Below, piece after piece: positions 32,459 to 43,772 of a DNA stretch of 64,000 bases. How positions within the stretch are numbered: the first letter of the stretch is position 1; each line of letters opens with the position of its first letter. The DNA is taken from NCBI GenBank assembly GCA_022925895.1, contig JAKSYS010000246.1, forward strand, positions 1-64,000, in the 5' to 3' direction. The translations under genes and the position numbers were made by a program. The notes beneath the pieces were generated by a model. The model ran no database searches. It worked only from the letters and a program-made list of their open reading frames with translations, and was not told where the DNA came from. The DNA comes from Fragilaria crotonensis (lineage: Eukaryota; Bacillariophyta; Fragilariophyceae; Fragilariales; Fragilariaceae).

Positions 32459-33241
32459 ATGGCAGCGCAAGTGGGAAGGTACAAGAGAGGGACAAACCTT
32501 CCCTGGACTACAGCGCATGCTGAGCGGTCAGCGAAGTTTGCATCCCAGGATTCATCAGTGCCCGATGCGAAGCTACCAGAAGTGACTCCATACTCGAGAT
32601 CGTCGTCTCATGATGAGAGGAGCGAGCTGTGGAACAAGCAGTATTTGAGATTGAAGGCGTTTTATGAAGAACACGGTCACATTGCGGTGCCGAGGGCGAA
32701 AGACAAATCGCTTTCGGATTGGATCAGGAGGCAACGAGTAGCTTTTCGGAAACAAGGGACTGGATCCTTGCCTGAAGGCCGTGTGCAGAAACTTTTAGAG
32801 CTTGGCTTTTCCTTTAATACACATGACAAAGCGTGGAGGGAAAAGTTCGAACAGTTGAAAGTATACAAGGCCGAATACGGCGACACCCTAGTCCCAGTCA
32901 ATTTTCCTTCCAATCCTGAGCTCGGAAACTGGGTAGATATGCAGCGGCAACACTATAGCAGCCGTGCGAAGGGCGATGCGCACTCTATGACCGACGAGCG
33001 AATCGCGTTGCTGGAATCGGTGGACTTCAAGTGGGATGCGCGAGAGGCGAGGTGGCATGCGATGTATGAAGAATTGAAAAAGCACGTGCTTATTCACGGG
33101 CCGGGGAAATATCCATCCGCGGCATCGCGTGATTGGGTTCGACACCAGCGAAAGTATTACCAAGGGTTTCGTGAGGGAAAGGATGTCCCCCTGACAGCTG
33201 AAAGGTTGGAGAAGTTGAGGACGCTGGGCGTGCTCTTCTGA
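32459..33241 (+). CDS. Helicase-associated (HA) repeat protein
   Basis: 260 residues, single exon. After a 55-residue polar N-terminus there are three repeats of the helicase-associated domain, each of the form W...Y..LK.F...HG...VP......L..W...QR: about 58-118 (WNKQYLRLKAFYEEHGHIAV), 124-194 (WREKFEQLKVYKAEYGDTLV) and 199-258 (WHAMYEELKKHVLIHGPGKY). There is no helicase domain. Such stand-alone HA proteins are expanded in diatoms; the repeats are tri-helical and probably bind nucleic acid, but no specific role is known. The ATG context is AATCAATGGCA. Confidence 0.8.
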   Translation: MAAQVGRYKRGTNLPWTTAHAERSAKFASQDSSVPDAKLPEVTPYSRSSSHDERSELWNKQYLRLKAFYEEHGHIAVPRAKDKSLSDWIRRQRVAFRKQGTGSLPEGRVQKLLELGFSFNTHDKAWREKFEQLKVYKAEYGDTLVPVNFPSNPELGNWVDMQRQHYSSRAKGDAHSMTDERIALLESVDFKWDAREARWHAMYEELKKHVLIHGPGKYPSAASRDWVRHQRKYYQGFREGKDVPLTAERLEKLRTLGVLF

Positions 33242-33615
33242 TGATAAGTACTTCCTTTTTTTTAAGGGTCTAAGAGATGTTAAGTCAGAAAATTTACATG
33301 GTTGCGACCGGTAGTATGGTTCCAGTGTTTAATTATACAGGCTTGCAATCGGCACCTTGACATAACTTTTCATTATATACACTTGTTGGCATGGGACAGG
33401 TATCATACTTGTACCGGCACGCACGCTAGCATGTACCTGGTACATACTTGTATTATGTTATCCATGTACTCGCCAAGTACAGTGCACAGTACACCCAACA
33501 CCCAATATCGAACCTCTGCGTCGCAAACCTTGTACTAGTACCACGAACCCGGCGCGGAAACTAAATCCGCTTTCACCGAACTCTTATCACTACCCTACCA
33601 CTTTCTCTATTCTCC
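33242..33615. other. Intergenic
   Basis: Short spacer with GTACCTGGTAC-type words; presumed terminator of the HA gene and promoter of the UPF0301 gene. Confidence 0.4.
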
Positions 33616-35595
33616 ATGATGAAGGTGCTTGCCTTTGTTATTTTGTCCCCACTTCTTAGTCGATTGGTTGCACGTTGTATAACATGTCAAGCATTTGTTG
33701 TTCCTCAATATCCGTTTCTTCCTGAACGAACGAAGCAAAATAGTATTCGTAGTCATGATCTTCAATGGCACCGCGCTAGAAGTAACGAGGAAGACAATGA
33801 TGACGACGACGACGAGGGCGACGAGATTTCTTTGGAAAATAAAGATTGGAGAGCTTTTCGCGCAAAACTCGTCATGGCTGACGCACCACAGCAGAAGATC
33901 CAAGACGAGAGCGTGGCGTCGGACGAATCCGATTTAGATGGCATCGGTGCGCTGTTTGGCTCAACCGCGGTTGCGGACGGCTTCAAAATGACGCCGCTTG
34001 ATCCTTCTCAATGGGCCTATGACTCTGGGAAAGTTATTGAGCAGGGAGCAGTTATTTTGGGTGGTGTTGAACAAGAATACGGCTTCGGACTGCGTCAACA
34101 ATACTTTCATAAAGCTGCAATTCTAGTACTTGATCACGATGACAAGCAGTTCACAAAGGGCATCATATTAAATCGGCCGACAGATTTAACCCTTGATGAT
34201 GACATTAACGAAGGTGTAAAGTGGAGGGTTTGGTTCGGGGGAGACGTCCAGGGCCTGAACTCGAAGGCTCCCGACATTGTCTGTCTCCACTCTCTCAAGA
34301 ACGACCAAGTCATGCGTGCCAGCATGCTGGTCATGAACGACATACAATGGACGACATTTGAAAACGCCAAGCGGCTTGTCAAAGTTGGCGCGGCCCAGCC
34401 CAATGAATTTTGGGTATTTTGTGGTTACGCCGGGTGGGGCCCTCAGCAGTTAATGGGAGAACTGGAACGAAAGTCCTGGTACATGGTTGCCGCTGATAGT
34501 CAGACTTTGTTGAAAGAACTTGCCCGACTCAGTGCAGGTGCAGATCCACGTGATGCAGGCTTGAATACATGGGATCTGCTGATGAGAATGATTGGAAGGA
34601 AGGAGACTGCCGAGGAGAACAGCGGTGGCTTCGACGATTTGATGTTGAAAGAGTGGGCACGTAAACACCTGCTCTCCAAAGAAGCAGGTGGTGGAGGAGG
34701 GATGATTCAAAAGGCGCCTCCATTGGGTGTCTCCTCATTTATGGTGTCGGATTCCATCGATGACTTTCTCGAATCCATGTCCTCAACCGGACTGGGTGAC
34801 GAAATCTCTGCGGGCTGCGTTGTCCGGGCGTCATCGGCGAAGCGATCTCCCTTCTTATTGGACGACCAGGAACTCCATAAGTCCATTATCTTGGTTATAA
34901 GTGATGACGAGGATCTCACTGTGGGTGCCATTCTTAATCGCCCTGCCGCGAAAGGTATTGATGTCCAAATCAAGGACAAGGCGACTGGCGTTTCTCGAAC
35001 AGAAGTTGTTCCACTTCGCTACGGCGGGCAATACGCCATACGAGGCACCGAGCCACTTCTGTGGTTGCATTGCAACATCGGCCTCAAGTCTGCTGGCATC
35101 GGCTATGAAATTGGACAGGGCAAAAACGGAATTTACAAGTGTACAGCAGATGACGTATCGTTCGCAATTGAAAAAGGGATGGCCCGACCTGAAGATTTCG
35201 TCGTCGTTAGTGGTGTATCCGTGTGGAACAAGGGTGGCCTCGGCGGCCTAGCCCGTGGGTTGCAAGATGAAGTGCGGTTGGGCAAGTATGAAGTCATTCC
35301 ACCACAAAGAACCCCGGAGGTGTGGCGTATGCTGTTGATGCAAGACGTTCTGTCGAAAGTGAATCTGCTGCAAAACCTAGCCATCGCTGGGAAGGCTTGG
35401 TCAAGAGGAGGCGATGTGAACTCCAAGGATGACAAGGATGAGACACCGATCGGTGGCTTAGGAGAGAATTTCGATGAAGAGGACGACACCCTAGTCTTCA
35501 AGAGCGACGTGAAGGTCTCCGATTTATCGGACAAGGCGCTTCGAAGTTGGGTTGCCACGTTTCTTCTTGGTGCCCCATCGCTGGGAGAATTCTAG
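33616..35595 (+). CDS. Plastid-targeted protein with two UPF0301 (YqgE/AlgH) domains
   Basis: 659 residues, single exon. The N-terminus is a signal peptide with a diatom-type plastid motif (MMKVLAFVILSPLLSRLVAR, then CQAFVVP). An acidic linker follows (EDNDDDDDEGDE). The first YqgE/AlgH domain is about residues 135-300 (ILVLDHDDKQFTKGIILNRP, VWFGGDVQG, FWVFCGYAGWGPQQLMGEL), the second about 400-560 (SIILVISDDEDLTVGAILNR, LRYGGQYAIRG, FVVVSGVSVWNKGGLGGLA). The second domain has lost the Trp-rich GYAGW form. The C-terminal 100 residues are acidic. Proteins of this family occur in bacteria and algal plastids; their biochemical role is not settled. A decayed duplicate lies at 22130-23530. Confidence 0.88.
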   Translation: MMKVLAFVILSPLLSRLVARCITCQAFVVPQYPFLPERTKQNSIRSHDLQWHRARSNEEDNDDDDDEGDEISLENKDWRAFRAKLVMADAPQQKIQDESVASDESDLDGIGALFGSTAVADGFKMTPLDPSQWAYDSGKVIEQGAVILGGVEQEYGFGLRQQYFHKAAILVLDHDDKQFTKGIILNRPTDLTLDDDINEGVKWRVWFGGDVQGLNSKAPDIVCLHSLKNDQVMRASMLVMNDIQWTTFENAKRLVKVGAAQPNEFWVFCGYAGWGPQQLMGELERKSWYMVAADSQTLLKELARLSAGADPRDAGLNTWDLLMRMIGRKETAEENSGGFDDLMLKEWARKHLLSKEAGGGGGMIQKAPPLGVSSFMVSDSIDDFLESMSSTGLGDEISAGCVVRASSAKRSPFLLDDQELHKSIILVISDDEDLTVGAILNRPAAKGIDVQIKDKATGVSRTEVVPLRYGGQYAIRGTEPLLWLHCNIGLKSAGIGYEIGQGKNGIYKCTADDVSFAIEKGMARPEDFVVVSGVSVWNKGGLGGLARGLQDEVRLGKYEVIPPQRTPEVWRMLLMQDVLSKVNLLQNLAIAGKAWSRGGDVNSKDDKDETPIGGLGENFDEEDDTLVFKSDVKVSDLSDKALRSWVATFLLGAPSLGEF

Positions 35596-35926
35596 CCTGC
35601 AACGCGGCTTGTGTCAGTCTGTGAGTAAGCCATGCCCTTGCATACTGCAAAATTTGCGCACGCTTCTGGCAGTGGGTCGTGATGTCTTGATTGTTGCCAA
35701 GAGCCTGTTGGATGCCAATCAGTTGCTCAATTTCAGCCTCTACATTATGTGCTTTTTGCTATGCTACTCAAGAGGTGATGCCGCATGAGATTTTTGAACG
35801 CGTCGAACAAACCTTAGTCTTTCGAGGAATAATTAAGTCTACAAAAGAGATAGTTTCCGTTCGTCTTTTCTGTAGCAATCCAGAACGGTATAGCCATTGC
35901 AGAAACGACGTGCGGCTTGCGAGAAC

Positions 35927-36907
35927 TCACGGAAAATCAGGGAAGACCTTAAAGTGAAGAAATTTCAAGCCTATGTATCCTGTCGCAATCAGCACCAGAT
36001 ATCGTCCGACAAAAAGATCCAGACTCTCCATAACTTCCCTTAATAGCTTGCTGCCCTCTCCGACTGCCTTGAAACCACCGCTGGCAACAGCAGCAGCCAG
36101 ATTCAAAGGACTTTCCGCTGTGCCCAAATCGAAGCTTGTCATCTCCTTCTCATCTTGATCTTTCGGTGGTCCCAGTATGCGCGTCTGAAATGGTCCCAGA
36201 CCGACATCAAATGTGATGGGTTTGCCCCTCGCGCGGTCAAAGGCGAATCCTCCCAAGAGTCGCAAGGGAAGTCCGAGAAAGACATCAGCGTACGTGACCA
36301 ATACGGTCACTAATTTGGTGGAGCCCACCAAAATAAAGGTCGAGGCAAGAGCAAAAATGGTCCCTGCCAGGAAGGTCTCGACCGTTTCATGAATGGGCAA
36401 TACCCACGAGACTCCATTCTGTTCAATAAAGGGACCGACGGCTTCATTGAAGAAGGATTCGACGACACAGAGTTCCAATCGAACACGCAAAAGGCCGCCT
36501 GCGATAAGCGGTCCGTACTCAACAAAGTTTTCACGGCCCACAACAGATACTGTGGTTCCCTGTAAGAAGCGATAAAAACCATCGCTGGCAGGACAGACCG
36601 GCTGGAAAGTGGAGGGAGTCAAACCACTTAATTGGGCGAGCCCCTCAGCGCGAGCACTTTCTGCAAAGCCAAGGATTGTGAATGCAGTTGTCGTTGGTAA
36701 GATCCATGCCGTCGAGGGAGAGGGCGTTGTCGACGAAGAGAATCCCAATGGATCAAAAACATCATTGTCGCTCAGAAAACTCTTCATCCCGATTGACTGA
36801 ATGCTTGTCTTTGGTCGAAACGAAACTTGTGGTGAAAACGCAACAGATGTGTAGAATGGGCTCATTTGTAGCACGAGTGCGATATGTGTCACCGATGACC
36901 CGATCAT
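35927..36907 (-). CDS. Plastid-targeted membrane protein of unknown function
   Basis: 326 residues, single exon. The start could be the first ATG or the one at residue 15 (MSPFYTSVAFSPQ), where an S-V-A-F motif fits plastid import. Hydrophobic segments are seen around residues 68-82, 170-215 (ETFLAGTIFALASTFILVGS and following) and 305-318 (YLVLIATGYIGLKFL). The region ARAEGLAQLSG resembles a cleavage site for a second targeting step. The middle carries GKPITFDVGLGPFQTRILGP. No family is recognised; a thylakoid or envelope protein is inferred. It converges with the UPF0301 gene, with 331 bp between stop codons. Confidence 0.7.
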   Translation of the reverse strand: MIGSSVTHIALVLQMSPFYTSVAFSPQVSFRPKTSIQSIGMKSFLSDNDVFDPLGFSSSTTPSPSTAWILPTTTAFTILGFAESARAEGLAQLSGLTPSTFQPVCPASDGFYRFLQGTTVSVVGRENFVEYGPLIAGGLLRVRLELCVVESFFNEAVGPFIEQNGVSWVLPIHETVETFLAGTIFALASTFILVGSTKLVTVLVTYADVFLGLPLRLLGGFAFDRARGKPITFDVGLGPFQTRILGPPKDQDEKEMTSFDLGTAESPLNLAAAVASGGFKAVGEGSKLLREVMESLDLFVGRYLVLIATGYIGLKFLHFKVFPDFP

Positions 36908-37744
36908 CGTGTCGAGTCGTCAACAAGTATCAACGCTAGAAGATGTTTATGGATTTGTTAGCGACTTTATGTACGCGTTTGAGTTCTAGGAATAGGTGGT
37001 GGGATCAAGAGTGCACGAACTGCTCGGGGGCGGGAGGTGGTGTATCTTTTGCTCTACCGGTGCAAGAGGAGTGATGAGCATGTCATGACAACCTTCGTGG
37101 AGCAATCATCCCTGTCGTGAACTTGGCAAGCGGTAGTGTACTGTACTGGAGTACCAGATTTACCTTGAACAAGCGCCAGTACCAAGTACAGGAGACCCCA
37201 TGTGTGCTAAGTGATCGCCAAGTACTTGTACTGTCATAGACCCCATAGACATGATTTTCTCGATGCGTTCCGACGTCGTTCAAATCTTCAAGATTCAAGA
37301 TCCGCCCTGTCCGGAAGTCCGTGCGTATGGGATCGTGATGTCCATTGGACTGATATACAATCAATTCGTAACGCTTGGAGGGTGATGAGTGATGAAGTGA
37401 TGATTGATGATCGCTTGTCTGTAGATGTCTGTATTGGCACGACAGTACAAATGCACTCCGTACTCCGGTATCATTATGGTACCGTATCTGGTAGCGCCTG
37501 CTCCAAGTACAACTACTTGTACCGTAGTACTAGCTACCATATTTTGGTAGCGCTCCTCCATAGCGCTCCATTTACTTCCGCAGCCATCCAGCAGAATAAT
37601 CTAACATCAAGTTCTCGCCGCGCACAAACGTTCTACGCGGACGCGAACGCAGCACGCAACTGATTGTAGCGTTATTGAAGGCAGTGCACTCGGAGTAGCC
37701 TTTTTACTTGTAGCCATCATCAGAACATATCCGTGAAATTGAGC
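36908..37744. other. Divergent intergenic region
   Basis: No gene is seen; promoters of the plastid membrane protein (minus) and CNOT4 (plus) are expected here. GTACTGTACTGGAGTACC-type words occur at 37137-37160 and 37440-37550. Confidence 0.4.
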
Positions 37745-40110
37745 ATGGAAGACTCGGATTTTCTCTGTCCTCTCTGTTGCGAGGAGTTGGATATATCAGA
37801 TCGCAACTTTTATCCTTGCAAATGCGGTTATCAGGTCTGTATGTGGTGCTGGCATCGGATTCGAGAAAGTGAATCCGGTCTCTGTCCTGCATGTCGAACA
37901 CCTTACGGCGATGATCCCCACGAATTCTCTGCTGTTGACGTTGAGGAAGTCTTGAGAGTGAACAAGGAGAAGGCTGCTGCAGAGAAGAAGACTAGTATTC
38001 CTAAGGAGACAGCAGTTGTAGGTGAAGATCGCACTGCCTTGGCGAACATGAGAGTGATTAGAAGGAACCTGGTTTACGCCGTAGGCATGCCGCCACTGCC
38101 AGAGGAGGTTTTGCGCAAAGCAGAATATCTGGGACAATATGGAAAAATCAATAAGATCGTACTGAACAGAAATAATCCTCCGGTAGGCGATGCGAGGAGA
38201 GCTTCAGCGAGCGCATATGTCACCTTTTTTCATAAGGTAAGTTTTGTTGTTCATGGCATTTGAAGTGTAAGCGTATCGCGTCGTGAGTCCTGCGATCATC
38301 GACTTTCATAATGAGGTCGCAAGTGACGAGCGATGGATCAGTTCTGTGCTGCGTGCGGGTCGTCTGCGTTACTGCGATCTCACGATTGATATCTTACGAC
38401 TTGGTTTATTTGCAGGAGGATACGTTGGCTTGCATTCTAGCGTTGGACGGTTTCTATATGGACGGTCGCAACATTCGAGCCTCTTACGGTACTTCCAAGT
38501 ACTGTTCGGCGTTCATAAAGAATGTGCGTTGTAATAATCCAGAATGCACATACCTCCACTCCATGGGGGAAAAGGAAGACACCTTCACGAAGCAAGAAAT
38601 ACAGGCTGGCTACGTCACATCCGGACGAGATGTGTTGGAACGTCAACATGTGGCTGGTGCTCGACGCAAAGTGGGGGGTGGTGGGCCTTCCGGCACGGGC
38701 AAGGCAAGTGCAAACCCCATTTTCCCGCCTCCAACGTACGAAGAACCTCCAAAGCCACCACCGATGATCCCAGCTGCCGCTCCCATACCTCCGAGATCTG
38801 GACAAACCGCCAAGCTTTCACGATCCAATTCGATGGCGGAAACGTCTCCACCAAGCAGTGGATCGGCAGTTCTGCCCAGCGGCCGTAGCAAGAGTGTCGG
38901 CTTGGCTACGACGACCGCTGCGTCCGTCGTCGCTGGAATGCATGCCCCGGAGCCTCCGCCCGTTCTACCTCCAAGAACTACAACTTTGACTCCTCTGACT
39001 CCACTCAAACCGCGTAGCATGAGCAAACCAAAGTTGTTGCAAGACACAGCACGTAAACCGTCCAACGCGGGATCGAATGGCAGTGGCGGAGGTTCTTCTG
39101 TTCCATCGAAAAACGACGACGTGATCGGAGGCAATATCATAGGCGGACACTCTTTAACTGGAGGAGGGAGCTTGCTTGCAGGTTTGCCGTCAGGAGGAAG
39201 CAGTTTGCTGGGAGGAGACATTATCGGCGGGGGTCTTGACAACGGCCCAAGCCGCTTGAGCGCAATTGGGGGCGAAGTGTTCACCGGCGACGCATCGTAC
39301 AATGCATCATCCGCTATAGGTGGAGATAAATGGAGCGGGCAAGCGATTCGAGGAAGCCGAAACAGTCTGTTCGCTTCTAGCGATCGTGGCGCTTTAAATG
39401 GATCAGGGGGTGTTATCGGTGTTCCTTCACTTGGCGGATTTGGAGCCATTGGAGCCGGCACCATCGGCGGAAGTGCCATTGGATTCAATGATGGTTTTTC
39501 CACCAATTCCGGCAGCTCCGCCTTGGCGTCGATGCTGGGAATCAACCTTCCGACTGCAGGGTCTGGAACTCTTGCAAATGATAGTGGTCTGTTTTACCAA
39601 AATGGAAGTTCAGTAGTTGGTTCCCAAAGACACTCCGGCGGGGGTACAATCGGTCCGGCACCCAGGTCGTCCACTTTTGGATCCGCTTTGGCCCCTGGAA
39701 GTGGTGTCATGAGTTCCATTGGGCCAGGAGCCATTGGCGTGAACAATGTTCAGCGTGGTGGAGTGATCGGAGCGCCTCCTGCGGCTCGTAGTGCTCCAAT
39801 TGGCACTATCGGTGGAAACCGCACACAGTCTGCTGTTGGAAGCAGCAGTAGCCAAAGTGATATCGCGCTTCTGCAGAGCCTCCTCCCTGGAGTTCACATT
39901 ACTAGTGGACACGGCCAACAGCAGGCATTGTCGTCAAGCAGCTTTGATGCTATTGGCCCGAACTGGAATAGCGGGCAGCCTGATAGTCGCGTGGATAGGA
40001 CTTGGAATAGCAATGGTAGCGGTGGCTTTCAGGCCGCTCCTGGTGGCGGAGTGATAGGCGCCCCCAAACAACAGCAAAATCAACAACAAAATCGAAACAA
40101 TATTTGGTGA
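37745..40110 (+). CDS. CNOT4: CNOT4/Not4-like RING E3 ubiquitin ligase
   Basis: Two exons, 37745-38236 and 38416-40110, with a 179-bp GTAAGT...GCAG intron in phase 0; 728 residues (an in-frame ATG at 37733 adds four). Residues 7-50 are the C4C4 RING typical of Not4: CPLCCEELDISDRNFYPCKC, CMWCWHRI, CPACRTPYG. An RRM follows (VRRN..., ACILALDGFYMDGRNIRASY) split by the intron, then a CCCH zinc finger (CSAFIKNVRCNNPECTYLHS). Then comes a long low-complexity tail rich in Gly, Ser and Pro with many GGxxIGG repeats, ending in a Gln/Asn run. Not4 is the ubiquitin ligase of the CCR4-NOT complex, acting in translation quality control and mRNA turnover. The RING, RRM and CCCH order is the family's own. 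Confidence 0.93.
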
Positions 40111-41095
40111 CATATGGTCTTTCTTTCAGAGCAAGTGAACTTGTGTTGACGCGAGCAATGGAAAACAGCAATGGAAGGTCAGGCAAATGGAATGGAATTA
40201 GAATTGGGAGGATATAGGTCCGGATGTGAAATGGATGGGCGGTTCCGGAATTGAAAGTTCTACTCTGATAGACAGATTTCATGTGTCTTGCTAGGATAAT
40301 GATCGATGACTGTTAAGGTTTTTGCTACAGAGTTTTGATATCCGACGCGTACGTCGCAGTTCAGGAGAGGTACTTCAACTCGATGACATCCACTCCCAAT
40401 AGAATGATTGCAATGCATAGAAAAAGTATCTCGTTCTGTCGGATGGCAAGGTGCGACGAAACGCAGCCGATACAAAGGCGAAGATTCTAACGGAGCAGAA
40501 TAGTCACGGAATATGAATATTGCGATTTGCATTTTTGAACAGGCCGATGTACTTCCACATCATTGTATTACAAGCCCGACATCATTGCCTTAACCGAGTC
40601 GCGTCCTTCATTAAGTGAATACTAGAGTACTCGTACTATGCATACGGTATTATTCATAGTGCTGTACTAAGTCGGAAGAGTATGACATACTTTGGAGGAC
40701 TCCGCGTAGGAGAGGAGGAGTTCTCTCGTACTTGTATCATACTCCAGTACTGTGGAAGGAGGTGCGGAAGTCGAGAATGACCTTTTGCCTCGGTGCCTCA
40801 TGCCTGGATATGTCCTGCAGTGCATGTGCATAGGACATATTGAGAAAATGACTGAGGACGTCACGTTTACTTGTTTTGCGTACCAGTACTGTTAGACCCG
40901 AGTAAACGAAGTCATCCAACAAAGCATATGCCAGGCAACTTGAAAGGCATTTCCCCTGTTACTACGGATCTGTGTCACGAACTGGTGCAGCCGAGGGTAT
41001 AGAGTTGGAGTAAAAATATCAAATTCAAACACATGCGCAATCGCCACACACGAAGTAGAGCGTAAAGCATTCAGAACATTCAAACAAAGCATCCA
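40111..41095. other. Intergenic
   Basis: No gene is seen. It holds the CNOT4 3' UTR, GTAC-rich words at 40620-40760 and the promoter of the sulfatase gene. Confidence 0.4.
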
Positions 41096-42817
41096 ATGGC
41101 GGGGCGGGCTCCGTTCATCAAATCGACGATGCTGTCATACACAGAAACAAGGATGATCGTCAGTCGTCGGCGTTGGCTTTCAATGGTGATGGCATTGGCA
41201 CTCGTTTTCGTTTCGGTGTCAATATCAGTGTCCCATGGTACCCATAGACTCCGCAGTCTTCAGGAGAAGATTTCGAAGCCTAATATTCTTCTTTTTGTTC
41301 TAGATCAATGGCGGTATGATTGGGATGGTTTGACAGAAGACACTCCAACCGGGAAAAATCCTTTAAGGATGCCCTTCATGAAGGAGGCTGCTGCGAAGGG
41401 AGTTCGATTTACTCAGGCCTACGTTCCAGTTCCACTTTGTGCTCCTGTGCGAGCGTGTTTGGCTTCGGGAAAGGAATATGACGAAGCGGGGGTCCTCACC
41501 AATCATGGTGACAACTGGCCTTTGGACCAAGACACAGTTTACAGGCTGATGCGAGATCAATCAGATTACCAAGTATTTTCTTGCGGCAAAGATGACCTTT
41601 ACAAAAACGACGTCAATTTTCCGTTCTATGACAATCTCGTCACAAACCAGGCCATCGATCTGGGTTTCACTAACGCATTGAGAAGTGCTGGAAAACACAG
41701 GGTGACAAAAGAGGCTCCACCTTTTGAACGCTATCGAACGTTTCTGGAAGAAACCACGGTTGGTAATGGGACATCAAAGGCAATTGCTTACGATGTATAC
41801 AAAGACTGTTTTGATGGTGTAGGAGGAGGTAGCATTGGAAGCCTTTGCACCGCCGATAAGTTCATTGCAGAAATCTACCCAGATGACTTTGTGGCCAACG
41901 AGGCAATTCAGTTGCTTTCAGAGAGGAAGACGGATAAGCCTTGGTTTTTGCAGGTCAATTTCCCAGGTCCTCATACACCGGAGGTATGTTAGTGTTAACT
42001 CTGTCTTGGACAAAGAGAATCACTCAACATCTAACGCTTTTCCTCTTTTCTAAAGATGTCTACAGCAGAAATGTCAGCTTCAGTTGCTGGACGTGATTGG
42101 CCAGTCCCTGTTGACGCCCCGGCTTCGTTTCTATCGTGCCCTCAGACGCTAGGAGTGAACGAATACGAACCTCATATGGGTGGACGTTGTAATTATGCCG
42201 CAGAGTTAGAAAATCTCGACAAGCTCATGTTGAAGGTTCAACTGTACTTGGAGGACATTAATGAGCTGAACAACACGGTTGTGTGCATAGTTGGCGACCA
42301 TGGAGAAATGCTGGGTGATCATTCGTTAGTGGGCAAGAAGGTACCATGGCAGGCCAGTATAAGTGTCCCGCTTGTTTGTTTCGGGCCAGGCATCGCGAAG
42401 GGAATCGAACACAAAGGCCCGGTAACAACTCTTGACCTTGGTGGAACATTCATGGACCTGGCGGGAACGAAGGCGAACGCCGACATGACAACTCAAAGTT
42501 TGCGTCCGTTGTTAATGGGTGGCGAGCCAACAAGAGACTACGTTTCTTCTGGACTTGACAATTGGCGACTTGTTGTAAAACAGATCGAGGGTGTGTCGTA
42601 CAAACTAGTTTGTTGCAGGGGACCATGTGCCGAGCCAAATTCCTCAACCGCTACGTCATCACGGGAAGGATGGAATACGCTGCTTTACGACACGCAAACG
42701 GATCCCTTTGACTTAAATCCAATTTCAGGTAAGCCAGAAATTGTCGAGAAGCTACGATTTCACCTTCCTGCCGGTTGGTGTCCCGCCAATGCCATCTCAA
42801 CAGAGGTACACAGCTGA
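41096..42817 (+). CDS. Type I sulfatase, secretory or membrane-anchored
   Basis: Exons 41096-41983 and 42056-42817 with a 72-bp GTATGT...AAAG intron in phase 0; 549 residues. A hydrophobic anchor lies at about 28-47. The alkaline-phosphatase fold starts at KPNILLFVLDQWRYD with the first metal Asp. The modification motif is CAPVR (Cys115, consensus C-x-P-x-R), where the Cys is turned into formylglycine. Exon 2 has VVCIVGDHGEMLGDHSLVGK, carrying the second metal site (DHG) and the active-site His/Lys. This family hydrolyses sulfate esters of carbohydrates; in an alga the likely substrates are sulfated polysaccharides, in the wall or secretory route (inference). Its stop is 19 bp from the stop of the convergent GNAT gene, so the two mRNAs probably overlap at their 3' ends. 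Confidence 0.9.
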
Positions 42818-42836
42818 TCATTTCTTTCGATAAGAG

Positions 42837-43772
42837 TTATAATTTCTTAACGAAGTAGCCGATCTCAGCTGATCTGCCTGCCCAGAAGGGGCGCCACCGC
42901 TGTCCGGCATCTGTGTAGCCCTCGTTTTCGTAAAGCTTAAGCGCGGCCGTATTTTCAAAGTCAACATGAAGGTACATTTTATCATAGTTCCAGGCTGTCC
43001 GCGCAATGTCCTCAACACATCGAACGAGCGATTTTCCGAGCTTCGATCGTCGGTATTCTTTACTCACGCAGAGATTACTAAGGTACGGTTGCAGGTCTCG
43101 AGTCTTATCGGCAGTGAGGAGAGCTGCCAGGCGTCTTTCTATTTGATCCAACCACGGAAGGCTAAAGGGTATCTTCGCATCAGTTGGTTGCAGTCTGAGC
43201 TCAACTGATGCAATCACATCTATGTTCCACTCCGCCAATGGTTTCTGTTTAGCAAGTACAAGAATGAGCGACGATCGCTCAGCCTGCTTCAGTTTCAGTT
43301 CGCGTTGTCCACTAAGCTGCGGTGGTGATACGTCATCCTTTCGATCCCTCGTTCTCGAAATAATTCCCGAGTACACTTCGGCGTATGCCACAAGGCTTGA
43401 ATATGCATTCACAAGGCCAACAGAAGGGGCCAAAAGAGCTCGTTCTAGACTCCCCAAATCTTGACTCAGGGCGATGGCATCGGCACCAAAGGCTTCAATG
43501 ATAAACTGAGCTGTGTCTGGAATATCTGTCTCTTGAAGAACACTGAGCGTATAGATTTCTTCATCGACCATGAACGTGCCATCTTGGCCAATGTTTCCCC
43601 TGTAGGAATCATCCTTCCCAAAAAATGTAAGCTGATCCAGAAACCTCGAGACTGGAACGAGTCCAAGCACGGACTGAGCACGATGAGCGCGAGGAGTTGC
43701 TCGAAATGACAGACCTGTTGAAAATGCATGCCAAAACAAGACAATATGATGCATCAACGTCATGGTTGTCAT
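42837..43772 (-). CDS. GNAT-family N-acetyltransferase, probably plastid
   Basis: 311 residues, single exon. The N-terminus (MTTMTLMHHIVLFWHAFSTG, then LSFRATPRAHRAQ) looks like a signal peptide plus transit segment. The GNAT fold covers about 65-300, with the acetyl-CoA-binding motif A as LSNLCVSKEYRRSKLGKSLV (R/Q-x-x-G/K-x-G/A type) and motif B as YLHVDFENTAALKLYENEGY. A 100-residue insert rich in Arg/Lys separates the first strand from motif A, as in plastid GNATs. Substrate unknown. It converges with the sulfatase gene. Confidence 0.82.
   Translation of the reverse strand: MTTMTLMHHIVLFWHAFSTGLSFRATPRAHRAQSVLGLVPVSRFLDQLTFFGKDDSYRGNIGQDGTFMVDEEIYTLSVLQETDIPDTAQFIIEAFGADAIALSQDLGSLERALLAPSVGLVNAYSSLVAYAEVYSGIISRTRDRKDDVSPPQLSGQRELKLKQAERSSLILVLAKQKPLAEWNIDVIASVELRLQPTDAKIPFSLPWLDQIERRLAALLTADKTRDLQPYLSNLCVSKEYRRSKLGKSLVRCVEDIARTAWNYDKMYLHVDFENTAALKLYENEGYTDAGQRWRPFWAGRSAEIGYFVKKL

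Noticed and set aside
38643-39545. 300-residue minus-strand ORF rich in Pro
   Set aside because: It is the antisense of the Gly/Ser-rich tail of CNOT4; GGx repeats read backwards give Pro-rich frames.
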